From positions 4,673,902 through 4,737,901 of the forward strand of contig NC_087076.1 in NCBI RefSeq assembly GCF_026151205.1: a DNA stretch of 64,000 nt, given 5' to 3'. This DNA is from Bolinopsis microptera. Its lineage: Eukaryota > Ctenophora > Tentaculata > Lobata > Bolinopsidae. The position numbers and the translations under genes are program-made. Shown here piece by piece: positions 1 to 30,129 of the stretch; the first letter of the stretch is position 1; the number at the start of each line of letters is the position of its first letter. A model generated the notes under the pieces. That model was not told the DNA's origin and searched no databases. It worked only from the letters and a program-made list of their open reading frames with translations.

Positions 1-962
1 ACTTATATACGAATATGTAACATAGTCAGTATCACTTGTTACGTTGCTCTCGGATTCGTGATCATGGCAGGATTATAGTTAACGTCATCCAGCCTTCATG
101 TCTGATGTGTTGCGACATCCGTTTGTTACAGTACGATCGGCCATGATTATGGACCGGCCTATTTGCATGTTTTCGAAATAATTGTTATCGATATTATACG
201 GTAATCATTGTAAACGAGATTACTCTCTGTTATTTCTGTTTTATTTTTAAGATATCAAAGCTGTTATGTTGGCAAAATAACATCAACACCCGCGATTTCT
301 TTCCAATTTCATAAGAATTCTAAGAATTTCGGTTGATAACCGAATATTTGTTGATAGCCAGTCGTTCTTTCAAAGAATGAGCCCTGGCTATCAACGAATA
401 TTACTTAGCCAAGATTTACAGCCGGGTAAGTCTTCAAATCCTTGCTAGTTTTTACCCCGCAGCAACATACGGTGATTTAGACTCTCAGATCGACTGAGCT
501 TTGTTTATTAAGTAAACTTAATTTTCTGCAGCTGTAAGCTGTTCTCCGCTGTTAGTCCACTGGTAGATTACTTCGTTAAATTTCTAATTAGTATTTCCGA
601 TCCCGCTATTAGTAGGTAATATTCAGCTGTACTTGTTAATACTGATCGTGAAATTTCACCCTTTCTGATCTCCTGTTTCATCTGAGTCTCACTCTAAGCA
701 GCTAAGAAATGACGTGTATAACAAGTCCCAAACCTCATGTAAAGTTTAGAGAGTGATAATGTTAGAAGGTATAGGGTGATCATAAGTTTGTATTGTATTT
801 GTATAGTTTTAGAATGTACATAAAATTCAATTAGGAATGTAGATAGTTCTGAAGCCTGAAAATATCTTGTATTTAGACATTTTAGTAGAACTAAAAGGCT
901 TCCTAGAGTAAAACATCAAGCCCCATATTTAATATTAGTTTCATCCCGTACGATCCACACAG
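1..962. other. intergenic, no gene seen
   Basis: AT-rich sequence with no open frame that resembles a protein and no splice-framed exon that I can support. The only structure is the hairpin at 343-402, listed separately. Confidence 0.6.
343..402. repeat. near-perfect hairpin (about 19-bp arms)
   Basis: The arms at 343-361 and 384-402 share the core GTTGATAGCCAG / CTGGCTATCAAC plus AATATT on the outside, with one mismatch. The loop contains a second small palindrome, TTCTTT-CA-AAGAA, so the whole 60 bp can fold into a cruciform. It may be a MITE remnant. No gene is nearby. Confidence 0.75.
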
Positions 963-3006
963 TTAAAGGACCAGTTAACTGAAAAAAAAGTTATCCTCAT
1001 ATTTTGACAGATTGTGACAAATAGCAAACTGAGCAACGAGTCGAAATTCCTAAATCTCTAACTGCTCTCTAACGCGTGTAATTAGCGTTTGTATTATTTT
1101 GGCGATGACGTCATAAAGTCCCTTGCGCGCACAGAGCAGCTCGTGAGACTGTATTTTACAGGTAAAAATGGACATAATACAATGTTTCTCCTCCAAATAA
1201 CTCGAAAAGTAAGTGTTTTAGGGTACATGTTGCTTCATAAGTTGTATATAAACATGGCCATTCTGCACAATTTGCACTCATTCAAAAATCTGTAGGGCCT
1301 TCATAGCCCAATTTACGAGATACCCATATTTTTGCATGATTTCTGGAACCGGAAATCAGTTTTTCGCCAATAACTGAAAAAGTAAGCACTTTAAGGCATC
1401 TGTTTCTTCGTAAGTCATATATTAATATGCTAATTGCGGTTCTTTTGCACCCTGTCTAAAGACTCTATCACGATCCTATCGAAAATGGGCTCAGCACCAC
1501 GCCCAAAATGGTTTTTGGCGAATTTCTCGAAAAGTAAGGATTTTAGGCCATGTGTTGCTCAATAACTCCTATATAAACTTGCATATGCGGCTTCGTTTAA
1601 GCCTATTTTGAAGTCTCCACGACCTTCAGAAGCAAAGGGTCGGTTACGTTATTGGGTCAATATCGGCGTGGTCAATATGTCTCCAACCGAAAATCCTTTA
1701 TTCGTACTTTTGGGAAGGTCTTTGCAAAATTTCGTGAGTATACGAAAATTTGCAGGTTCAATTCCATAAATGTCCATAAATGACTGGACTACACAAGTTT
1801 AGAGTTAACTTTAGAGAAACTCATAAATCATTATTATCTAAAATTATGCTGTCAGTGTCCATGATCAACCTATGGCTACAATGTTTTACGTGAAAATTGA
1901 AATGTAAAAATCAGGAGTAATATAAAAAGTGTATTTTTAGATTAAAGTGCTATCTCATAGTTTAAGAATTGTATAGATTAACGTTTGTCGTTTAGCCATC
2001 TAAGAATCGATCGTGCCGTAATATATATGGCCAACGAATAATAGGGTCTTGCAAATTCTATAGTTGTTGAGTGGGTCGATTGACTGAACACGTTTGCACT
2101 AATTGGTATTTAATTTTATGATCATACAAGTAGGACGATAACTAGGTAAGTCAAATTCAAAACACTCCACACACTGTACACTCCGATCAGTATTTAGTAG
2201 ACCGGGTATTTTTCGGTTCCCACGGCACCGTTCTGATAGGAGCTACTTCTACTAATGGTCCCATGGGAACGGCCGTAAAATAGCCAGACTTCTTGTCTCC
2301 TGTACTGTCTGGCACGTGTGGATTAAAGTAAGAGATTTCGCTATGCTAAAAATATAATTGCTCTCGGAACTATGTCTTTTACAGCGAACCATTCGACTGC
2401 TCGCATTCTTCCGAACAACTGTAATATTATATTACAGAGTTACACTCTGATCAGCTATATTTAATATATAGCACATTATTTTGTGTATTAGTTTCATGTA
2501 CTGGGGAAAAATAATCGGTACAGTCTCCCTTCGTTTGTAATGAAGCAATGAAAACAATCCAAAATTATCACATATGACATAACTTGTAATAGCAGAAACT
2601 TTCTAACCGTACATTCACCCGCCACTGTTCAAGAACTTATGTCACTGTTTAAAATCCTGACGTGAGCACTGTACATCCAATCAGCTATTCATATAGTTAG
2701 GGTGATAGCCAAAACTATAAGGATTTTGTAGAACTAGGGAAATAGTCATAACTCTAAAATTTGAGTGAGTTACACGTGTTTTATTGACGATGATAAACAT
2801 TTGTGCATTGTATTACGCTATGCAAGCGCGCACTGAGGGACTTTATGACGTCACGCGGCCACAGCTTATTATTGCAATAACACGCGTTACACGTACGCTA
2901 GAGAGTTAGTTCTTTCGGCGATACGATTCTTTACCAGTTTGTCACAGCTGATTTAAATCTTAGCCAAATTGGAGACTACAAATTTTTCAGTTAACTGGTC
3001 CTTTAA
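963..3006. mobile_element. Kolobok-like non-autonomous inverted-repeat element
   Basis: TTAA at 963-966 and 3003-3006 flanks a body of about 2.04 kb that starts AGGACCAGTTAACTG and ends with its reverse complement. Similarity between the ends continues inward for roughly 170 bp with gaps, including a shared TGACGTCATAAAGTCCCT block (about 1106 and 2830). A TTAA target site with AGG...CCT ends is the known signature of Kolobok-type DNA transposons; piggyBac also uses TTAA but has different ends. No transposase frame is present, so it is a non-autonomous or decayed copy. The left half contains three internal repeats, listed separately. Confidence 0.65.
1190..1645 (+). repeat. three degenerate tandem repeats inside the TTAA element
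   Basis: Copies begin near 1196, 1370 and 1527. Each starts with a variant of TCGAAAAGTAAG, then TTTTAGG..CAT.TGTT.CTTC, then a TATATAAAC/TATATTAAT box, then a GC-richer tail. Spacing is about 160-175 bp and divergence is high. They look like sub-terminal repeats of a DNA transposon, but no function can be read from them. Confidence 0.55.
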
Positions 3007-5257
3007 CGAATATTTGAGTTGGTCAAAATTCGATATGTTAATTGTGTAGGTATGTAGGACGTGATGAAAATGCGGCACTTTACTGCCCACCTCAATCCGA
3101 CTGACCAGGCAAACTGGGCTACAAGTATGAACTTCTAATAAAAATAGCAAGCCGAATCGCCAAGTGCCAATGGCAATGATCCTAGAGCCAGGCTTTATAT
3201 CAACATGTAGCTTTCATGTTACTAAAAAATCTTGGCTACACTAAGTAGCGAATAGCGATGTGGCAGCCGGCAGGAATGCAAGTTCCAGTAACACTACAGT
3301 GAGTTGCCGCCCGACTATGAGCAAGTTACTCAACTGAACGACCAAAATGTGTCACTTTTAATTGCATTACAGTGATGATGGATAGAATCTCATGTGCTTT
3401 ACGCGAACTCAGTGCGCGCACTTTTGTAGTTGCTAATCTCCTAAATATCCTGCTCTCTCTCTCTCTCTCTCTCTCTCTCCCTGCCATTACCTATCATCTC
3501 ATATAACCTCTGTTTCTCGTTCTACTTAGCACTTTGATAAAGTCACGTACCAGGCCGGTCAATATCTGAATATATTGTCAGTATTGTGAAATGGGGTGAC
3601 TCGTTCTGATAATGTTAATTTTGCTTATCAGTTTTCTGTTTCCTCTCCCAACCAACTTTAGAGCCCGAACTGAACGTCATGGTCAACTCTGAAGTGCTAA
3701 TTTATAGACATCAGCTCACAAATTGGCACTTTTTATTCGTTCCCAGCTGTAGCAAGTTCTATCACTGTCAATGGGTTTGCACTCAATTAGATAGTATTAG
3801 TAGATACTACTACTACTATACCAACTACAGATTACTTTAACAGTTAAGCTGAACTCCGTGATAACATAATCCTGATTTAGACTCAGCCAGGGTGCCCTGT
3901 CAACATTTAAACATTAAATATGCTACCAAACACCCATGTGAATAATGCAGTGCGATAGTCACGAAGTCGTTTAGTTAATAAAATCAACTCAAATAAGGTA
4001 ATGTGTTATACGCATAATATGTTATACAGGCGGGAAGATTCCTGTCTTTCCGTTTAGATGTTAATAAAGCTGGACACAGTTACTAGCGGCAAACCTGTTA
4101 TTTTGCCACATATAATAACGTATATAATAAACAGTAACAGTATAGTGATACTTCACTTAGTTTGTGTTTAAATATATCCTGTATTATATTTGTATGGGTT
4201 AGTTTTGTTGCTTTTTTGCAGCCGTGCCCCGTTTGTTTAACCTTTGTCTGTGTCAGAAAAGAAACAGTAGTCGGGGGATTACAATGTGAGACTGTTAATT
4301 TTATTTTAATTTGTTCTTTTTTATAAAGCTTCGTTTGTTAAACTTACAGGCAATGCTTTCGACAGAAAACTATGAGTTTGGCTGTTAACATGATCCCCTG
4401 AGTTTTCATAAATTGGGCGTGATAATTATAAAGGTGTTACATGTTAGGAACTCCGTCATGCGAATCTATATTTATCTAACATAGCCGGGTTATGGTCTTC
4501 AAAACTCATCGCTTGATTCACTACCCTGGGCGGGTAGTAACTTCTTGCTAGTACCTTCTCTTTTTCAAACACATGCAGAATAGTATGCACTTTTAGTTTT
4601 TGAACGTTTTGACTTTAAAACTGAGTTTAATTTGGGAAATTCATATGGTTAACACAGGTGAAAAGCTGATTCTGTTAATTTTTGGTTCTTGACTAATTGA
4701 ATCTATCATTCAATCAAGCAAGTTTAAACATCTCCGTTAAAGCTGGTGCATTCCTCGGTATTATATTTAAACAAGCTAGCACCATGCAAATTAAACAAAC
4801 CCATTGAAATATAATTCCTTAATTCTGCGGAGCTGAAACCAAAGAACCGGCTCTCTGGCCGTCTCAGAACGAGCAGGTTCCGCGTGTAGAGTGGGTATAT
4901 GCGGGTCAGGTAGGAGGTTTCTGCACATCTCCAAACATCAACACATTTCAGGAAGCTATTGTAGACTACATTCTCAGTGGTGGAGGATATTTCGAGTCTG
5001 GCTTGATTTGACCGTGCTTTTTTGTTGTTTAGAGTTTTGTTAGGCCGGATTTTGTTTTATACTTTTAGCGTTCTGTAAAACTCTGATTTGTAGGGGGCCT
5101 TTTGGGGAAATAATAACCCTGGTACATGATGGTAACCGGTAAATTTTACTGTTTATTTACACTGAATTATTAAGTAAATAAGGACTTTCAGGGGATCTGA
5201 GAAATGCCCGAAATACTTTTTTTCTGTACATAGTAATTTGTAGCTGTTGGAGTTAGG
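3007..5257. other. intergenic, no gene seen
   Basis: No coding exon, tRNA or clear mobile element was recognised. A short (TC)n run lies at about 3453-3479. The rest is unremarkable AT-rich sequence. Confidence 0.55.
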
Positions 5258-5330
5258 TTTTTAGTAGACTGTCGACACCATCAGAAATGAATTGAATTTA
5301 GGTCAGATGGTGTCGACAACCAACTAAAAA
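5258..5330. repeat. 25-bp-arm hairpin
   Basis: The left arm 5258-5282 and right arm 5306-5330 are inverted copies sharing TGTCGACACCATC and an outer TTTTTAG, with three mismatches between and a loop of about 23 nt. It could be a small foldback element or a cruciform-forming site. No TSD is evident. Confidence 0.7.
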
Positions 5331-5564
5331 ACATTTAGTGCTAGTGTTGACTGAAACGCTGTACGATACTCTCACAGCGTTTAACCCAACTTGATTTAGC
5401 TTGTCAGGGTTACATTTTTTTAAATTAATATTTTTACGATTATACTTTTTAAGGTTTTGAAGTTTTGAAGATTCTACAATTACTTTACATGAAATATATT
5501 TGGGTGATGAATTATTAAATTTGGTCTCACTTAAACCACTTTGAGAAATATCCTGAAATTAGTG

Positions 5565-5690
5565 CTACTTGAAACACAAGGAAAAATCTTTAAAAGTTAT
5601 TCCAGCAGCAAGATATCGATGACTGACGTACTAGAGCTGGAGGTTGAGGACCTGGATGATGAAGAATGTGGTACTTATAACAAATTAGAG
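5565..5690 (+). pseudogene. decayed duplicate of the acidic N-terminal exon at 6865
   Basis: This stretch matches 6808-6925, including the leader before the ATG (ACACAAGGAAA.ATCTTTAAAAG, then a CAGCAAG block). The frame from 5619 reads MTDVLELEVEDLDDEE, compared with MADVQELEVEEIDLDDED in the 6865 copy. It diverges after about 16 codons, runs to TAA at about 5690 and has no matching splice donor, so it looks like a truncated duplicate of promoter, leader and first exon. A very short peptide cannot be excluded. Confidence 0.6.
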
Positions 5691-6800
5691 TAATAATAGC
5701 ATGGTTTTGAGTGCACGATCAAATAAAATACCGATAACAATTTGAACTTGTTGACCAAGAAGTAATTGATTGATTGATTGTTAATTGGAATATGAGCTTG
5801 AGTAAGATGTGATGTGAGTATGGATTGGTTCTGAGTTGTGACGATTGAATAAATGATGAGAGTGACATGACTAAATTGTAAGCAAGTAAGTAAGAACAGA
5901 CACAAGGGGGAAGTCAGGGTCGATAGTTGGTTTACCACATATGAGCTCATGGTATGAGGTATTGTGAGGGGGTAGTAAATAAGAATCTGTGGTCTAGCAT
6001 GAAGACACGATATTAAGATGGGTGTGCTTAGAAGTGTGTAAGAATGCTTGCCAAGAGGAATGTCATGAAATATTTGTGTCGAAGGAACATTTAAGATCCA
6101 GTGACAAAGAGGAGAAACGTAACATAAACTTAACCGAGTGGTGCTGAATGATAATACCTAACATCCAAGTCGCCGGAAACATAAAGTTACGATAACGTAC
6201 GATGTAACGCAGACTCAGAGCATGTAACATTTTGGTAACATTCACTATCCTGCTGTAACTGCTGGTTCACCCGCACAGTGCACACAGCATACAGCATACA
6301 GCAGTAACAACGGGATATGGTGATGGAGGACCAAAACGTCTTATTATCTATGCATGAGCTAATAAAGCTGGTGTGATAATGGATTGAATTGAGAAAGAAT
6401 GTGAATTAATATTATAAACGATCGAAATAGTCAATTGAAAGTGAGCTTGTGAATACTGGACATGATATAAAGTGACCAATGATTGAAGACTGAAGTGCTT
6501 ATGAACTTTGAAGTGTTGTGATATTATTATTGCTTATTAATAAATCTGATCACTAGAGGGGATTTGAATCATATTTTTCTGACACATGACTGATTCCATT
6601 GTCACATGTCAAAACAAATATGGTGCATCTCTCCACCAGTATCCATATTTTGAACAAATGATAATTGATTATAGTGAATAAGAATGGCATGGTGAGTGAA
6701 TTGTTATAATGAACATGTAATGTTGATTATGTTATGTTCATATATTATGTACATATTATGTATAATGTATGTGTGTTATGTATGTGTACTGTGTAGATCC
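5691..6800. other. intergenic, no gene seen
   Basis: AT-rich spacer between the two copies of the acidic first exon. Short CATACAG repeats occur near 6289-6303 and a (TATGT)-like stretch near 6720-6790. No supported gene. Confidence 0.5.
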
Positions 6801-6864
6801 TAATATTAGTGTTACTTAAAAACACAAGGAAATATCTTTAAAAGTAACCCGTGCAGCAAGTAAG

Positions 6865-6969
6865 ATGGCTGACGTACAAGAACTAGAGGTTGAGGAGATA
6901 GATCTGGACGATGAAGACTTCAGTTGTGAGGTACACGATGATGACGAGCCAGAAACAGCCGAATCAGAG
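6865..6969 (+). CDS. acidic N-terminal coding exon, gene unresolved
   Basis: The ATG at 6865 opens 35 codons ending exactly at a strong donor (GAG|GTAAGAAA), phase 0. The peptide begins MADVQELEVEEIDLDDED and is very acidic (runs of D/E, with one Cys). Its duplicate at 5619 keeps the same frame, which supports translation. The downstream partner is uncertain. Joining to the acceptor at 7675 gives a stop after 11 more codons. Joining in phase 0 to the acceptor before 9307 would place it upstream of the LIM gene. It may therefore be an alternative first exon of the LIM gene or a separate small gene. I do not recognise the family. Confidence 0.5.
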
Positions 6970-7137
6970 GTAAGAAATATTTTAGTAGTAATGATAATTT
7001 TTAACCGTTAATCGGGTTTTACTTTTTATCACTTCATTTCAAATTTTTAAAGATTTTATTATTTGTGATCATTTTTAAATGTGGCCTGATTTCGTTTTCA
7101 ATTCGGTATCGGAATGGTTTATTCTGTTTGAACATAA

Positions 7138-7651
7138 TTTGACCAAAACCCATAATTGGGTAGAGTGGACCGCTGCCAGTGTCTCTCTTTCCCAAACAAA
7201 AGTAAATGATATTAATTTGAATTACCGTCTGCAAATGCAAAATGATACCGAGAATGAAATCGGTCGCTTGCTTTTCCTATTCATTCACGGCTTACGAATT
7301 GTATAAATAAGTTTCGATTAATTGCATCAATCACATGCTGTAAAAATCTATTTTGGTTGCTTTCGGGTCGATACCTAGTATTTCGGGATAATATAAGGGC
7401 GGTATAGTTAGTGTCCAATTAGCTGATGTTTATTGAATCGTTATTGCCGAGTACAGCTGCCTTCGGATAGTTTCTCTTAATCTATTACAATTGTAATTGT
7501 AAATGAATGGGAAAAGCGAGCGACCGATTTCATTCTCGGTATCATTTTGCATTTGCAGACGGTAATTCAAATTAATATCATTTACTTTTGTTTGGGAAAG
7601 AGAGACACTGGCAGCGGTCCACTCTACCCAATTATGGGTTTTGGTCAAATA
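7138..7651. mobile_element. foldback (long inverted repeat) element
   Basis: Positions 7138-7285 and 7503-7651 are inverted copies of about 148 bp that differ at only a few bases, separated by about 217 bp. The arms read open on either strand, which creates mirror-image spurious ORFs. The near identity implies recent insertion or gene conversion. It lies in the putative intron after the acidic exon. No TSD or known family was identified. Confidence 0.75.
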
Positions 7652-7680
7652 TCATCTCTTTTTGATTAATGTCAGGGTAA

Positions 7681-7847
7681 TGGGACTCCGACTACTGCGG
7701 AAATACCTTAGTATTGCTGTATAACTACTACAGAAGTAATCCCGATAACACTCGACCTCTGCCTGATCCAGAGGATGTCACCATTTTACCTTCACACAGA
7801 CATCGAATGCTGTATGAAGATGACGATCAGACCTCGTTAATGTCAGG
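7681..7847 (+). CDS. possible internal coding exon, unassigned
   Basis: An open frame downstream of the in-frame TAA at 7678 gives a hydrophilic, protein-like sequence (YNYYRSNPDNTRPLPDPED, then a His/Arg stretch and EDDDQTS) ending near a possible donor (AGG|GTACTT). An acceptor-like TTTTTGATTAATGTCAG lies at 7659-7675, but it would place a stop in this frame. The phases do not match the exon at 6865 or the LIM exons, so the connection is unresolved. It could also be a fortuitous frame. Confidence 0.3.
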
Positions 7848-7932
7848 GTACTTTACAAAGTCGAAATATAAAGTGATAACTTCATTAAATAATAAGGAGG
7901 TAATTTCAACGATTTCGAAATTTTACCTTTGA

Positions 7933-9291
7933 AAACATTTCCTTGTGTTTAGATAAGCATATCTGTCGATCACTGACTGAATATGCCACTATATACTCAT
8001 TTAAATTGGCATTAAATTCAAATATAATGCCATTGAACTGTCGTGGGAAAGCAGAATCTAATCGACATCACGAATGAGCAAAATTCTCACCTTTCGCACG
8101 TGCAAACTTTGAGCGGACGTTGCGTGCACATTAAATATTGGATCGGGCCGTAAATTTTTGCATATTAGTATTTTATATATAGTTTGATGGACATACAAAG
8201 TTTCAAAAGATTTCAATGAGAACTTACATTACAGCGGGACTCCAAAGTTGATAAAAATCGTGAAAATAACAATTTTCAGTGATTTTAGCAATTTTCAATC
8301 AATTTGGGCGTGTCCCCACGTGTGCAACTTTTCAATTTTCAACTTTTAAATTAGCCTATTGCACAATATAGACCTATAAAAAGCAGAACTGAGCTCCACA
8401 ACCTAGCGGTGGCCCAACACCAGAGAATACCAAATCACTAAATATCGTGTAAATATTTTGCGCAAATTTCTTAAAAACCTCCACATTACCACATAACTAT
8501 TTATTAATCCTGTCATTTTTGACATTGAATTAGAATGTTTTGAACTTAAAATATGCCTGTTGAACTACTTTCGGTGAGTCTTAATGCCTGAAAAACAGTA
8601 AAGGGGTATAATAGTTATAGTATAGGAGGTTAATAGTATAGTGTAAGTGAGTATAATGGCGGCGGTCGTGCTTGCCAGCACTGTGACATTATTTTGTTAT
8701 TTTGTCAAAAGTATACGTATATTGGTTTCCTCAACCCAATTATAAATATTTCCCGGAAGGGGGAGTACCAGTTTGCTCATAGTAACCTAACGTTACTCAC
8801 AGTGAGATAACCGCTATGTCCGTACATTCTTTGCTACATTGTAGTTGTTTATATTTAAAAAGATGTCGCTACTTTGTGAATCTTTGTTTGTTGTAGCAAA
8901 TTAGTTGCCCGACAATAGCTGATCTTAGCTGCTCCGCTATCCATTTAAGCACTAAAGCAGCATTTAAATATTTTACACCCGATTTTTATGGATCTTAGAA
9001 AATTTAAAGTTAGTATTTAATAAATGGTGATCTGGAATCAAAAAAGTGATTTGTTTCGTGTTATTCCGTATTCTGTATTGTTCATTCCGTTATTAATATA
9101 TATATTATGGAGTGCAGCTATATTTGGCACATCGTTTTTCACTCAAGCCCAAAATACATTGTTGTACATTGTGTATTTGTACTCAAACAGAGGCTAGCAG
9201 ATCAAAGAACTCTTTTAAGCTATCGCCGACGATAAAGTGTGAAAGTGTAACATAACTTGCAACAGTTTGCCATAGAATTATCGAAGTTTAA
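7933..9291. other. intergenic or intronic, no gene seen
   Basis: About 1.36 kb of AT-rich sequence upstream of the LIM coding exons. No convincing exon, tRNA or repeat was recognised. It may hold the promoter and 5' UTR of the LIM gene. Confidence 0.5.
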
Positions 9292-11277
9292 ATGACAGCG
9301 GCTCAGTTCCTAATAGGCTGTGACTCCCCTGCTGCTGTTGTGCGACCTCAAACTCATATCCAGCTGTATCAGAGGCTTAGAGAAAGTTCTCAAGCTGGAG
9401 AAAGTTCTCAAGCGTATGTGATCATGTTGTTTTAGCAAGAGTACGTGACTTCAACGAGTTTCTCTCCTGCTGACTGCTGAGATCCCAGCACTACAAAGCA
9501 GCGCCAGTCACTAAAACACTCACTAACTCCTCCACCTCACAGGTCGATATGTGTGGTATGTGCGAAGCTATCATTGACGGCCAGTACCTCACCGCTTTGG
9601 ACAACAAGTTTCACCCTGAGTGCTTCGTGTGCGTCAACTGCAAGAACAAGGTCGCGCCTGGACAAGACTTCTTCGAAAGGTACAGACTAGGGTTTCCTTT
9701 AATCTTCAGTTACATAATCCACTATTCATCTGCACCATTTTAAACTGAGTTTGAAAGAATGAAAAGCCGTTTTGAAAAAACACTCAAATTTGTATACTAG
9801 GTATTTTTCGGGGCATGATTAATGATTATCTAAAGCAATACAAATATGCTCTACACATACAATCATGAATCAGTATATCTGTAATAGGATCATTTACTAC
9901 ACATCACTTATATTATAACCAGTAATGCACCTCGTGTCCTGTGCCGGCCACTTAACAGCTGTAGCTGCTAGAATGTTAACCATCAGATTCTCAGTCTGTC
10001 AGGTCAATATTTTGTGAGAATATTAAAAGATTTAGAGGATGGTCGCCCGTCTGGGGACTAATGATGTTACTAACCGCCATTACGGCATCTTTTTATAATG
10101 TTGTGGAGGTAATCCAGGACAACTGGCGAGGAAAACCTTATTTTTCTTTTAAAATATAACGACTCTGGTCGAAATTACTGTGACAAAATAACGTCAACTC
10201 TCCGCCAGTCAGCTCCGTCATTCTTCATAATATCTGAGCAACACCCCTAAGACCCTGTAAGTGTAATTCACCTTCAAGAAGCCCACCTATACGACAACAA
10301 TAACACCTTTATGAAAATACCATCTTGATAATTAGTTCCATAAGTTAGAGAATTATACAGCGTACAGTCTGTAAATATAATTACTGGATGTTTGTAAACA
10401 AAATCACCAACTAACACTAACTCGCACAATTATAAGAACACCTTTGCAATTAGTTCTATAAGACCATACACTAAATTTGCTGGATGTCATTACTTATTAA
10501 CCGTTATGACAAGCGCTAAGTCATACATTCCTATCATTGCATTGTACAGCCAGAGGACACATGTGATCCATATTGGTATTTTTATAAAATATAAGAAGAT
10601 GGAGTACATAATACGGTTTCTAAACGATCTAAACATCATACATCAGCAAGCAGGCCTCTAAATATCATACATCAGCAAGCTGGCCTCTTAATCTTGAGCT
10701 TTCAGTGCAGTTATGATAATAACTCTCTTGCAATTTAAGGCTTCTTGCGGCTGCACTATAGTTCTGGAGGTGTCCAGGCACGTGTCAAGTGACAAACATG
10801 ACTACAGACTACAGACCAACTATTAACACTAAATCGTACAGGAACGAAAAGCCACTGTGTGTAGATTGCCACTATCTGCTGTACGGCTACAAGTGTAAAG
10901 TGTGTAAGGAGTTCATCAAGGGACAACGACTCTGCTGGGGAGACGATGCTTTCCATTTCCAGGTGAGCAGTTGGACAATTTGTCACAATAATAATAATTT
11001 TTCACATACTTTGTTACATAGTATGTGTTCGTTTAAAAGGTATATTTAATATTGAATTTGCGTCTGAGACTTATTGATTCCAATTATCACTAAGAGCTGT
11101 CAATACTTAGTTTTTCTTGTTCTTAGCCAGGCCGACACATGAAACTGGTAAACACCGGAAACTGATACAGTAATATTTCAGTGCGTGAAATGTACCGGGT
11201 GCGCCAAGACCCTGTGCGAAACAGACGACCTGAAGGTGGTCAACAAGAAGGACTTCATCCATGTAAAGTGCTGTTAG
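9292..11277 (+). CDS. two-LIM-domain protein
   Basis: Four exons: 9292-9413, 9482-9679, 10842-10962, 11182-11277 (stop TAG), 178 aa. All splice sites are GT-AG and the phases agree; the first intron is only 68 bp. About 60 Ser/Thr/Gln-rich residues precede LIM1 (C65, C68, H85, C88, C91, C94, C113, C116), which is followed at once by LIM2 starting at C125/C128. Each LIM domain binds two zinc ions and mediates protein contacts. LIM1 resembles the paxillin/zyxin/testin types (HPECFVC, then QDFFER). In LIM2 the seventh ligand is His (H174) and the protein ends CC. The ATG at 9292 follows an in-frame TAA, which supports it as a start, but an upstream first exon joining at 9299 or 9307 is possible. 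LIM-only or LIM-adaptor role inferred. Confidence 0.8.
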
Positions 11278-12061
11278 GAACTAACTTTGTAGTGAGGTGG
11301 AGACAAGGTTTACACGATAGATCGTGAACAATAAGAACACGGTAGATCGTGTCGAGTGTGAATGCGGTGGACTGTGTACTGTGTTGGTTTTGTGTGGTAT
11401 TTTTTTGCTATGACGTTGCCAAAAAATGTATAGGCTCCCAAAAATTTTTATTTATTTTGACGGAAGTTGATGGAAAAATTTCGAGGTTTAAATGTATGGA
11501 TTTCGTTACAATATGAACAATGATGATTTATTATAAATTTGTACATTTTTTTTTCATTTCTTTACAAGTCTTATAATTTCCAAGGAAATAAATGGCTGTA
11601 TCATTGTCTTCTGTATAATGACCCTTCCGAAATAAATTTATTTCTGCTGTATGTAAATCACTACAACTGAAATTTAACTCCTTCATAAGAAATACAATCA
11701 GATGATGGTAATTTATTAAAATATGAAATATTACAATTGTCCATTTGAGACATAATTATATCATATAATTATATTATATTATCTCCATTTGAGATTAACC
11801 ACGTTCTAGTGAAACGTCGACTAATCGAACGATAAGTTATCTTGTCAATTAAAATGAATATATTCAGCTTAACGAGCTTAAAACCCCACCTCATAAATTA
11901 ATAACATGCAATTTCTGCCCTTGAAATTGTCACCAACAAAACTGCAAAACATCCCAATTAACATCAAAAATCTCTTTCAAAACAGTTAACATACGTACTC
12001 CTCCTCTATGCATAGCATAGTTCAACCGATTTTAAAAAGCTATTATAACTATATTGGAAAA
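11278..12061. other. 3' ends of convergent LIM and NEK4-like genes
   Basis: The stop codons of the two convergent genes are 784 bp apart. AATAAA at 11587-11592 is a plausible poly(A) signal for the LIM gene. TTTATT at 11712-11717 (AATAAA on the minus strand) is plausible for the kinase gene. The 3' UTRs may therefore nearly meet. Nothing else coding was seen. Confidence 0.55.

Positions 12062-30129
<18,068 letters not shown>

Noticed and set aside
7034-7648. ORFs in both orientations of the foldback arms
   Set aside because: Mirror copies of one repeat, no start context or domain; one frame appears on each strand only because the arms are inverted.
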